Under the pieces are notes generated by a model, which did not search any database, was not told the DNA's origin, and was given only the letters and a program-made list of their open reading frames with translations. The position numbers and the translations under genes are program-made. A stretch of 43,888 nt of DNA from Ignavibacteriota bacterium (GTDB lineage: Bacteria; Bacteroidota; Ignavibacteria; Palsa-1295): assembly GCA_003151825.1 (NCBI GenBank), contig PLYO01000049.1:1-43888 (forward strand). Reading direction: 5' to 3'. How positions within the stretch are numbered: position 1 is the stretch's first letter; every line of letters begins with the position of its first letter. Shown here one piece after another: positions 29,619-37,419 of this stretch.

Positions 29619-31187
29619 TTACTTCGAAATTAAAATAAATTCCACTCTCCTGTTCTCGGCACGGCCTTCTTCGGTTGTGTTGGGCGCGATGGGTTTTGCG
29701 GAGCCATACCCAATCGTAGGGAGCCGATCCGGTGCGACGCCGTGCGCGGCGAGATATGTCGCGACGGCATCGGCGCGATCTTTGGCAAGGCGTTGGTTAT
29801 GCGCTTCCGAGCCGGTACTATCGGTGTGGCCGGCGATTTGAAGTTTAAATTCCGGGCGCGCGGCGAGTAAATCTTTTACTCGGTCAAGCTCTTCAAACGA
29901 GGCTGGAAGCAACGTGGCCTTATCGGTCTCGAAAAAAACATTCTTCATCGTAATGGCCGCGCCGCTTTCGATTTTGTTTAGTGTGAGGTTGCGCGCGACC
30001 GGTTCGAAGCCTGTGAGGTGGGTAAGATCGAGATGCTCGCTTGTCGGGAAATAGCCGTCGCGCTCGGCGCGTAATGCGTAGCTCTCTCCGGCGGGAAGCT
30101 CGATCTGATATTCGCCCGTCGCAGGATCGGAGCGCGCGCTTCCGACTTTGGCTCCATCCGCGAGGCGTTCGTATTCGATATGCGCGGCGAGTGGCTTCCC
30201 ATTAGCATCCGTGACGATACCATGCACGAGCGCAACCGGCCTCTTTCGTTCGACGCGAATGCGATAAATGGCGCTTTCGTCGGCAGCCGTTTTGCGCCAG
30301 ACGAGATAGGCATACTTCCCTTCGGCGTCTTCCGTATAAAACGTCGTGCGGCCCGGACGATTGACGCTCGAACCAAGATTTTCCGGCTTCGTCCAATGCT
30401 GCCAGCTATCGTCCAGACGCACGGAACGATAGACGTCTGCTTCACCAATCCCGCCCTGCATCGCCGACGATGCGCGCTCGCTCGAAAAATACAGCGTCTT
30501 ATTGTCCGAGGCAAGATAGGGTGTCATGTCCGCGAAGCGGGAATTAATGTCTGGCCCCAGCCAGAGTGGAGTACTCCAGGATTTCGAGGAATCATTGTAG
30601 AAGCTGACGTAAAGATCGCGGTTGCCCAGGGTGGAATCCCGATCGACGGCCATAAGCAGCGTCCGCTGATCGGGACCGAAACTGTAATCGGTGTACAGCC
30701 CGCGCGCTTTCAGATTTTTAATTTTAATGGCCTCCGGAATGGACCATCCGAAGGACGTTTTGTGCGTGACGTACAGCCGTTCGTCCGGCGGCGAATCGCT
30801 TTTCATTTTGCCGATGAGATACAGCGTGTTGTTATCCGGCGAAACGGATGTGACCGCTATACCGTATGAGCTTGCAAGGTTCCCGCCGGCGAACTCGGGC
30901 TTCGAAAAAATCGAATCGTTCGTAATTGTGCTTTTCCAAATATCGAACACGGTGGCCGAATCCATCCCAAGCCGCGTGCGAGTGAAATAAAGGGTTTTTC
31001 CATCGGCGGAAACGACGGGCAAAAGCTCGCTTTGGTTCGGGATGTTGATCGAAAGCGGGAGTTTTTCAAAACCACCCTGCGCTGCTGCGGGAAGGATGAA
31101 GGATGAAGGATGAAGGATGAAAAGAGCCACTAACGTGGCTGACAAGAAGCATCGTCGGCGATGCGGGGTGGCGCGCTGCGAATTCAT
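29619..31187 (-). CDS. OmpA-family protein with PD40 propeller and carboxypeptidase-regulatory-like domain
   Basis: About 522 residues from ATG 31187 (31202 is an alternative). Order: signal peptide; WD40-like PD40 propeller (SADGKTLYFTR, SPDNNTLYLIG, SSERASSAM); a CarboxypepD-regulatory-like beta domain (ALVHGIVTDANGKPLAAHIEYERL ... GEYQIELPAGESYAL); and an OmpA C-terminal peptidoglycan-binding domain (NVFFETDKATLLPASFEELDRV ... IAGHTDSTGSEAHNQRLAKDRADAV). This layout occurs in Bacteroidota envelope proteins, some related to PorE of the T9SS. Its signal peptide is partly encoded by a family F palindrome and a four-unit heptamer repeat. Confidence 0.9.
   Translation of the reverse strand: MNSQRATPHRRRCFLSATLVALFILHPSSFILPAAAQGGFEKLPLSINIPNQSELLPVVSADGKTLYFTRTRLGMDSATVFDIWKSTITNDSIFSKPEFAGGNLASSYGIAVTSVSPDNNTLYLIGKMKSDSPPDERLYVTHKTSFGWSIPEAIKIKNLKARGLYTDYSFGPDQRTLLMAVDRDSTLGNRDLYVSFYNDSSKSWSTPLWLGPDINSRFADMTPYLASDNKTLYFSSERASSAMQGGIGEADVYRSVRLDDSWQHWTKPENLGSSVNRPGRTTFYTEDAEGKYAYLVWRKTAADESAIYRIRVERKRPVALVHGIVTDANGKPLAAHIEYERLADGAKVGSARSDPATGEYQIELPAGESYALRAERDGYFPTSEHLDLTHLTGFEPVARNLTLNKIESGAAITMKNVFFETDKATLLPASFEELDRVKDLLAARPEFKLQIAGHTDSTGSEAHNQRLAKDRADAVATYLAAHGVAPDRLPTIGYGSAKPIAPNTTEEGRAENRRVEFILISK
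30458..30473. repeat. Family F palindrome in OmpA-family gene
   Basis: GCATCGCCGACGATGC; on the coding strand it gives ASSAMQ after the propeller strand ending SSER, the same peptide as in GH5 and almost the same as in ManC. Confidence 0.75.
31094..31121. repeat. Four GGATGAA heptamers in signal-peptide region
   Basis: Four exact 7-bp units. On the minus strand they encode LFILHPSSFILP in the signal peptide of the OmpA-family protein. Gain or loss of one unit would shift the frame. Confidence 0.8.
31149..31164. repeat. Family F palindrome at the OmpA-family N-terminus
   Basis: GCATCGTCGGCGATGC; read here in a different frame, giving PHRRRCF before the hydrophobic core of the signal peptide. 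Confidence 0.75.
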
Positions 31188-31259
31188 TGGGGCAAGGTGC
31201 ATCTTCTAATATATGTATCTTCAACAAACTTTTGTCCCCGTTTGTCCGGTTTAGGGATT

Positions 31260-34200
31260 ATGGATTTTCGCACTTATAGCTACGCTCGCCCGCTTGATTC
31301 GAAGCGATGGTTTTTGGTTGGGATTTTTTTGTTTTTTAGTTCCATCGGTTTTGGCCAGATGGCGAACGTTCCGAAGCGAACTGCCGCGAAACACCGCGTT
31401 CATCATCGCGCGATCGTCCGTCATCATGTTGTGCGCCGGAAAATAAAAAAGGCCGACGCGAAAAAGTCGGTGATGATTCAGAACCATATTCAGCGCCACA
31501 TGCCGCCGCCGGGCCACGATGGAGAAGAACATAGCGATTGGTTCTGGCGCCGACGCGCATGGCCGAACCAGACGATCGATCCCGCAGCCTATCCGACGGC
31601 GCTTGCGGAAGCGCGGCATATGCCGGTGCTCCAATTCGGTCGCGGCAAAGATGCCACACTTGCGAGCTTTACCTGGCAGCCCATCGGCCCCAATTCCATC
31701 GATGGCCGCATAAGTTGCATTGCCACGCACCCAACCGACTCGAATACGTTCTACATCGGCGCGGCTGCGGGTGGACTTTGGAAAACGACCGATCATGGAT
31801 CGAACTGGCGCTGCGTGACAGATACGTTTGGCTCGTTGCCAACCGGTTTCGTCGCGATCGATCCCGTGCAGCCGGAAACCTTATACCTCGGATTGGGCGA
31901 ACCGAATCAGAGCGGAGATTCCTATCCCGGCGATGGACTTTGGAAATCGACCGACGGAGGAAATTCATGGCAGTATCTCGCTTTCGCTACCTCGCAGTAT
32001 ATTGGAAAAATCATTATCGACCCTCGGAATCACGATAATATTTATGTTGCAATTCCAGGCGCAATATCTCCGGTGAGCGATACGAATCGCGGCGTGTATC
32101 GGTCCACCAATGGCGGGTTAACGTGGGCGCATCCCTTGCTGCCTCGCCTGACGAAATCGAAGAATGCTACTCCGGTCGGCTGCATCGACATTGCGATGAA
32201 CCCATTGAATTCTTCCGAGTTGCTGGCGTATGCCTGGGATCACTCGCTCGAAATTTTTGCCGGAAATCTCGGCCCTACCGGACCTGGTTCGGGCGTGTGG
32301 CGATCTTCCGACTCCGGCAATACGTGGAACCGGATTGACACCGTCAAAGCTTCCGGCCTTCCCAATGGGTATGCGGAGAAAATTTTAGGACGCGGCGCGC
32401 TGGTATGGACTGCGTCGGGCACCAATAGTTATGCTTTTGCCGCGATCATTCGTCGCGATACCAATCCCGTCACGCATTATCCATTCGATGAAAATTTCGA
32501 GGGACTGTACCGCTCGACGGACGAGGGAGTGACCTGGTCAAAAGTGCTCGATTCCACCAAAAAAATTCCGATGGGCGGCGTGCAAGGCAAAGATAGTGCC
32601 AATATCACCAACGCGCAAGGCGGCTACGATCTGTATCTCGCCGCAAATCCCGCGCGCCCGAACGAAATTTATTTAGGCGGCATCGATATCTTCCGCTCGA
32701 CCGATTTTGGCCTTACCTTCAACGACATTACAAATTCGTACAGCCAGTATTATGTGAAAGATAACCGCCAGCAGCATTCCGACCAGCATGGGCTTGCTTT
32801 CACTGCCGCGAGTTCCGGCACGGACATGATTGTCGTTTCCGATGGCGGAGTGTTTCACACCAATGATTTTGGCACAACGTGGAATCAGACCGTCGGCCTT
32901 CCCATCACGGAGTTTTATTCGATCGAACCCTGGAGAGCAGGCATGGCGAACACTCCCGCGACTATTTCGGCAACCGACCTGCGCCTCTTTGGCGGCACGC
33001 AGGATAATGGCACCGTCGGGCACGGCCTCACGCCCAACGCTCAAACCTTCGGCACGGACTCCGATTTTGCATGGATCAACGCCGGCGATGGCGGCGTATC
33101 CATTTCGCATCCGACCGATACGAATAAGCTTATTTCCTCGCTTCAACTCGGCGTCATCTTCGCGCGAAATACGCTGGACTCGCTCGTGCCTATTCCTTTG
33201 GGAATGAAAGACACGACACACGACACGCGGCCACGATGGCATACCCTTTCCTATCGGCTTGCCTTTGGCCCGAAAGCGCTGACTGACACCGAGGAATCCT
33301 GCGGATTCGTCGCGCCCATCGCACTCGATGACGAACATCCGACAGATCTTTATACCGGACGCTGCCATGTCTATCGCGCCACAATTGATTGGACCGATCT
33401 CGAAAACACGGTGTGGCATCGTTGGTCGCCCACGCTTGCCGGAGTTTTAACGAATGACAGCCAGTGGTATTATGGCGATGTCGAAACAATCGCCATTGGC
33501 CCGGAGGACGGCGCTGGCCATCCCATGCTGTGGGCGGGAGGTTATAATGGTTCCAATGGGACTGCTGCCGTTTGGCGAACCACGCTCGATCCCGCTCGTC
33601 AGGATACCGTCGCACCCAATTGGATTTCGGTCAATACCGGCGTTCCGCAAGCAGACGTCTCTCAGATCGTTCCCGACCGCAGCGATTCCCTCACGGCGTT
33701 TCTGACGACCGTTTTTGCCGGGAATATTCCTCGCGTCCTTCGCACAACCGACGGCGGCGCGCACTGGACGAGTATTTCCGGGAATCTTCCTTTGACGGCT
33801 CCGGCGAGCGCGCTCGTCATAGATACGCTGGCTGAGCAGGGCAATCCGCTGCTCAAAAACCAGATTCTTATTGTTGGGACCGACGTCGGCGTGTTTACGA
33901 CTACGAACGGAGGGCAGCAATGGGAGCAATTAGGTGCCGGAATGCCACATGCTATTGTCAGCGATCTCAAAATTTATAAAAACATGCTGATCGCTGCGAC
34001 GCACGGTCGCTCGCTGTATGCCATGGACATCAGCGCGCTTGTTCCGGGCGCTCTCGGCGTGAAGCGTGCTCCCGAGAGCGCCTTATCCCAGGTAACCGCG
34101 TTTCCAAATCCCGTTCAGGGAGGCACGGAGTTCGAGATTGCCCTCGGATTAAATTCCCAGCCGGTTACGTCCTGCAAGCTTATCGAGGAATCGAGCGGCG

Positions 34201-34346
34201 AGGAATTCGGAGCGAAGCTCGAACACAATGGCGATGGATCGTATGCCATTTCGCCCCCGAGCAGCCTTTCGCCGGGCGCGTACATAGTACAACTGTTCGC
34301 CGGGAACCAATTAGTGGGCCAGGGTCGCGTTTCGATCGTGAGGTAA
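31260..34346 (+). CDS. Large secreted BNR-repeat (sortilin/Vps10-like) protein with T9SS sorting domain
   Basis: 1028 residues from ATG 31260, with signal anchor (RWFLVGIFLFFSSIGFGQ) after a short basic start, then a His/Arg/Lys-rich stretch. The main part is one or two propellers with many Asp-box motifs: GGLWKTTDHGSNWRCV, DGLWKSTDGGNSWQYL, RGVYRSTNGGLTWAHP, GVWRSSDSGNTWNRI, GLYRSTDEGVTWSKV, GVFHTNDFGTTWNQT, VLRTTDGGAHWTSI, GVFTTTNGGQQWEQL. Residues from about 945 (VTAFPNPVQGGTEFEIALGL ... LSPGAYIVQLFAGNQ) are a type A T9SS sorting domain. Such proteins resemble xyloglucanase-type or sortilin-type propellers, but no enzyme activity is evident. Divergent from the OmpA-family gene. Confidence 0.88.
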   Translation: MDFRTYSYARPLDSKRWFLVGIFLFFSSIGFGQMANVPKRTAAKHRVHHRAIVRHHVVRRKIKKADAKKSVMIQNHIQRHMPPPGHDGEEHSDWFWRRRAWPNQTIDPAAYPTALAEARHMPVLQFGRGKDATLASFTWQPIGPNSIDGRISCIATHPTDSNTFYIGAAAGGLWKTTDHGSNWRCVTDTFGSLPTGFVAIDPVQPETLYLGLGEPNQSGDSYPGDGLWKSTDGGNSWQYLAFATSQYIGKIIIDPRNHDNIYVAIPGAISPVSDTNRGVYRSTNGGLTWAHPLLPRLTKSKNATPVGCIDIAMNPLNSSELLAYAWDHSLEIFAGNLGPTGPGSGVWRSSDSGNTWNRIDTVKASGLPNGYAEKILGRGALVWTASGTNSYAFAAIIRRDTNPVTHYPFDENFEGLYRSTDEGVTWSKVLDSTKKIPMGGVQGKDSANITNAQGGYDLYLAANPARPNEIYLGGIDIFRSTDFGLTFNDITNSYSQYYVKDNRQQHSDQHGLAFTAASSGTDMIVVSDGGVFHTNDFGTTWNQTVGLPITEFYSIEPWRAGMANTPATISATDLRLFGGTQDNGTVGHGLTPNAQTFGTDSDFAWINAGDGGVSISHPTDTNKLISSLQLGVIFARNTLDSLVPIPLGMKDTTHDTRPRWHTLSYRLAFGPKALTDTEESCGFVAPIALDDEHPTDLYTGRCHVYRATIDWTDLENTVWHRWSPTLAGVLTNDSQWYYGDVETIAIGPEDGAGHPMLWAGGYNGSNGTAAVWRTTLDPARQDTVAPNWISVNTGVPQADVSQIVPDRSDSLTAFLTTVFAGNIPRVLRTTDGGAHWTSISGNLPLTAPASALVIDTLAEQGNPLLKNQILIVGTDVGVFTTTNGGQQWEQLGAGMPHAIVSDLKIYKNMLIAATHGRSLYAMDISALVPGALGVKRAPESALSQVTAFPNPVQGGTEFEIALGLNSQPVTSCKLIEESSGEEFGAKLEHNGDGSYAISPPSSLSPGAYIVQLFAGNQLVGQGRVSIVR

Positions 34347-34350
34347 GAAG

Positions 34351-34366
34351 CATCGGTACCGATGCT
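34351..34366. repeat. Family F variant palindrome
   Basis: GCATCGGTACCGATGC, perfect palindrome with an altered centre, between two genes. An in-frame ATG at 34362 lies in it. Confidence 0.65.
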
Positions 34367-34400
34367 TGAAGTCCTCGCCAGCAAGTTTGCTTACTTTGCC

Positions 34401-35393
34401 ATGACAAAAGATGAAACAGGAAAATATGGCGTGACGCATCATCATCGATTCGTTGGGCTTGCCATTTTTTCTTTCTTCCTGTTCCTGGCCACGGTCCCCG
34501 CCCGCGCGCAGCACCGGCATCGCAAACATGCCACCGCAGCTACGGATACGTTGAAAGTAAAACCCGATATGCTCACGCTGCGCTATAAGCCGCAGGCCGG
34601 AACGCTGCTTTACGACGTTCATACCCAAATCGATCAATTGGTCCGCGCGGATCGCATCGATCTGCGAGGCGTGCTTCGAAGCGACGCCCAGCTCGCATTT
34701 CATAATGTGGCGATCGACTATAAAAAGGGCGTGTGGACTTTTGAAGAATACTTCACGAAATTCGATCTCGCCGGATACAATCTCCTGAGGGATTCGGTGT
34801 CGCTCCGGGAAAGCATAGCCGTCAATCGTATTACGGAACTTACATACGATATGAAAGGCGACGAACTTTCGAAAATCGTTCGTGACAGCCTAAAATTGCT
34901 GAATGCCGAAGCTCAGACTAACGCCTATTTTTTCGAGCCGCCGCGCATGCTTATTCCTCTGCCCGAGCATCCCGTGACCTACGGCGATGCGTGGAGTGAG
35001 CATCGGACGGACACCGTGTTTGTCCGGGATACGGTCAACATTGGCACAACGACCGGTCAATATCGATACGATGTCTCTCGCACCTATCGTCTTGCGCGAC
35101 TGCTCGATACCGACAATCGCTATTTCGCCATTATTGCCGCGACCGATTCTGGAACGTTTTCCGGATTTCAAACCAATTCCGCAACTCAGGTAACGACCAC
35201 CGCATCCGGCCCGATTACCGGAGCCGACACCACAGTTCTCGATCTCTTTTCCGGCTGCGTCATGAAGCGCGCGCTCGATATGACGATTCCCGCCAACGTC
35301 ACCGTCTCCTCCGCCGCGCCCTTGATCGACACGCTCACCGTCCATTCCGTCGTCACCTTGGACGAATCCAACGCGACGATATTGAAGGAATGA
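34401..35393 (+). CDS. Exported protein of unknown function
   Basis: 330 residues from ATG 34401; ATG 34362 would add 13 residues but falls inside a palindromic repeat. A signal peptide (FVGLAIFSFFLFLATVPARAQ) is followed by a beta-rich body (LTLRYKPQAGTLLYDVHTQIDQLVRAD ... GVWTFEEYFTKFDLAGYN) and repeated SGTFSG/TTVLDLFSG-type strands. The pattern recalls small DUF6263-like exported proteins that start LRYKPxxG, but I am not certain of the family. No sorting domain is visible, so it is probably periplasmic. Confidence 0.7.
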   Translation: MTKDETGKYGVTHHHRFVGLAIFSFFLFLATVPARAQHRHRKHATAATDTLKVKPDMLTLRYKPQAGTLLYDVHTQIDQLVRADRIDLRGVLRSDAQLAFHNVAIDYKKGVWTFEEYFTKFDLAGYNLLRDSVSLRESIAVNRITELTYDMKGDELSKIVRDSLKLLNAEAQTNAYFFEPPRMLIPLPEHPVTYGDAWSEHRTDTVFVRDTVNIGTTTGQYRYDVSRTYRLARLLDTDNRYFAIIAATDSGTFSGFQTNSATQVTTTASGPITGADTTVLDLFSGCVMKRALDMTIPANVTVSSAAPLIDTLTVHSVVTLDESNATILKE

Positions 35394-35408
35394 GAGGCAA
35401 TCGCTTAG

Positions 35409-37223
35409 TTACCTCGCGGCGCGTGGATGTATTCCAATCGAATGCAACTCCGATGAGGCATCGAGAAAAAAGGAAAGAGTATTCCCATCCAGCTCGAATG
35501 CGTCGAGCGTGGCGCCATTATAGGTAATCTCGAATCCATGCTCATAATGCACCGGCTGCCAGGGGTGCAGCTTTTGGGAGGGCACATAAATCACCGTTGG
35601 CGTGGTCGTGAGCGGTGTGCCACGCAGAATAAGCTCGAATTCCTTCGACCGAAGATTAAAGTGCTGATGCACCGGCTCCGCGCTCGCGGCAAGGACATAG
35701 GGCCGCACGGCCACATCTAAATTTCGCACTGGGCTCCCATGAGCGGGTTCCGAAATGGGTCCGATGAGCGAAAAATCCTCTCGCATGAAGCCATCGTTGC
35801 GGTCATGGGTATTATAGAGATTCACATTCCAATAGGTTGCGTTCACCAGCGCTTGCTCGACCGCTTCGAATTGCCAGTCCATGTGACGGCGGAGTGTGGT
35901 GCGCGCCCAGTTTTGCCGCGTGCCGAATTCGGTCAGGAAGGGAATCATGGATTTCTCTCTGGCGCGTAAAGCTCCGAGGCGCTGCGCATCGAGATATTCT
36001 TCGCGCTTGGCATCGTGGAACCAACGCCCACCCAGCGCCGTGAGCAGCGAGTCGTAATAATGATAGGCGAAGACGACGCGGTCATCATCCAGCGTGGCCT
36101 GCATCGCCGACGATGCGGCCTGCATCGCCGACGATGCTGGAAGAAACGAATCGTAATCCCTATCGCCGCGAAGATTCACATTCCAATCGCTTTGCGGCGA
36201 AACGAAAGCGAAGAGGCTTTCGGAATGTTTCCGAATGCGGCGAATGGCTTCGGCATAAAATGCGGGAAGGATTTCCTCCTCGAATGCGCGACTGCCCAGA
36301 CGCGCGGGATGCGGTTCGTTGAAAATCTCGATGCCGAGCACGCGGTCGCATTCCGATGCCGCTTCGGCAACGCGTTCCAGCATATCCAAAAACCTATCGC
36401 GCACCGGAAAATGCTCGAGCACTGGTTCCACGGAACCGGATGACCGATCATCCGTATTCGTCAGGTCGTTACGCCAGAAATCGGTGAACGTCTTGCGCAG
36501 ATGCCGGTTGAACTGATAATTCGCGCCCCAAAGCGGAGTATCCATAAGAAAGCTGAAGTTCCGAGTTCCCTCGGAGCGCACCCATTCCGGCATGCCGTTA
36601 CCACCGAAGGCCTTACCCAGCAAATCCTGATGCAAGTCAATGACGATGAGAAATCCCTTCGTGGCAAAGAGGCGGACGTAATGGAAAAAATCCTGAAGAT
36701 ACTCGTCGTCATATTCCGGCCTTGCCGGATTGCAATGCGGCTCGAACGCCGACCAAAAAAATGGAAGCCGCAGCGTGGTAAAGCCGCAGGCAAGCAGCAA
36801 ATCGACGTAGGCCTCGTACTTCGGCCAATCTTCTTTTGCACGAAACGGCAGATGCGGCGGAAGCTTCGCCGATGGGCCAAACGAAAGGCCGCGCAGCAAA
36901 AGCCAGCGTCCGTCGGCATGACGGAACCAGCTTCGGTCGCTAAAAATCTCGCTCGTTCGCGGCGGTAAGAATTGCAATGGAAATTCAGCTCTACCTAATT
37001 CAGGCCATTGGAAGTTCCTTGGGTAGGAGCTTCCCCCGATATGGTGGACGTCTATAACCCTTTTTTGTTGTTGATGTTTCTCGTTTTCTGTCTTTCCCAC
37101 TCGATCCACGTTCATCAGCAGGAAAAAAAGCAGGATCAGCCCGAACGTGATGAGCAGTACGCCGAGATAATCGCTCTTCGGATCGCCGGAGGAAATGTCA
37201 GCGAGGAGAATTAGTGGCAGCAA
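35409..37223 (-). CDS. Membrane-anchored GH5-like glycoside hydrolase (endoglycoceramidase-like)
   Basis: 604 residues: an N-terminal membrane helix (YLGVLLITFGLILLFFLLMN) then a GH5-type barrel. LLLRGLSFGPSAK, TTLRLPFFWSAFEP, IDLHQDLLGKAFGGNGMPEW, GIEIFNEPHP (acid/base Glu near 303) and PFLTEFG (nucleophile Glu near 432) are all in the expected order; the HQD...GKAFGGNGMPEW block and a C-terminal beta-sandwich favour the endoglycoceramidase/glucosylceramidase-like branch. Likely acts on glycolipids or beta-glucans outside the inner membrane. Residues 363-375 (ASSAMQAASSAMQ) come from a tandem family F palindrome in a loop. Confidence 0.85.
   Translation of the reverse strand: MLPLILLADISSGDPKSDYLGVLLITFGLILLFFLLMNVDRVGKTENEKHQQQKRVIDVHHIGGSSYPRNFQWPELGRAEFPLQFLPPRTSEIFSDRSWFRHADGRWLLLRGLSFGPSAKLPPHLPFRAKEDWPKYEAYVDLLLACGFTTLRLPFFWSAFEPHCNPARPEYDDEYLQDFFHYVRLFATKGFLIVIDLHQDLLGKAFGGNGMPEWVRSEGTRNFSFLMDTPLWGANYQFNRHLRKTFTDFWRNDLTNTDDRSSGSVEPVLEHFPVRDRFLDMLERVAEAASECDRVLGIEIFNEPHPARLGSRAFEEEILPAFYAEAIRRIRKHSESLFAFVSPQSDWNVNLRGDRDYDSFLPASSAMQAASSAMQATLDDDRVVFAYHYYDSLLTALGGRWFHDAKREEYLDAQRLGALRAREKSMIPFLTEFGTRQNWARTTLRRHMDWQFEAVEQALVNATYWNVNLYNTHDRNDGFMREDFSLIGPISEPAHGSPVRNLDVAVRPYVLAASAEPVHQHFNLRSKEFELILRGTPLTTTPTVIYVPSQKLHPWQPVHYEHGFEITYNGATLDAFELDGNTLSFFLDASSELHSIGIHPRAAR
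36101..36137. repeat. Tandem pair of family F palindromes in GH5 gene
   Basis: GCATCGCCGACGATGC at 36101-36116 and again at 36122-36137 with a 21-bp period (seven codons), giving ASSAMQA twice. Confidence 0.85.
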
Positions 37224-37279
37224 GTTAGTGTGTCAGTGCGAAGTGGAATAATACTTTATGCAAAAATACGGATTTTCTT

Positions 37280-37361
37280 GTAGGGACGTGCTGCGCGCGT
37301 CCTTTTTTGATGAACGAAACCATTTGGTTCTTCGACAAGGACGTGCGCAGCACGTCCCTAC
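37280..37361. repeat. REP family A inverted pair (BIME)
   Basis: GTAG-headed GGACGTGCTGCGCGCGTCC at 37280-37302 faces GGACGTGCGCAGCACGTCC ending CTAC at 37339-37361. It lies between the divergent GH5 and pruA genes; 58 bp separate it from the pruA start. Confidence 0.88.
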
Positions 37362-37419
37362 GGTTCAGGAGTTGAACCGGTGGTTTGGGTGTTTTGCCGA
37401 ATTCTAAAATTTTTATATC

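Noticed and set aside
36101..36137. Short repeats that might be a CRISPR array
   Set aside because: Only two 16-bp units with a 5-bp gap, inside a coding frame; there are no spacers of proper size and no cas gene.
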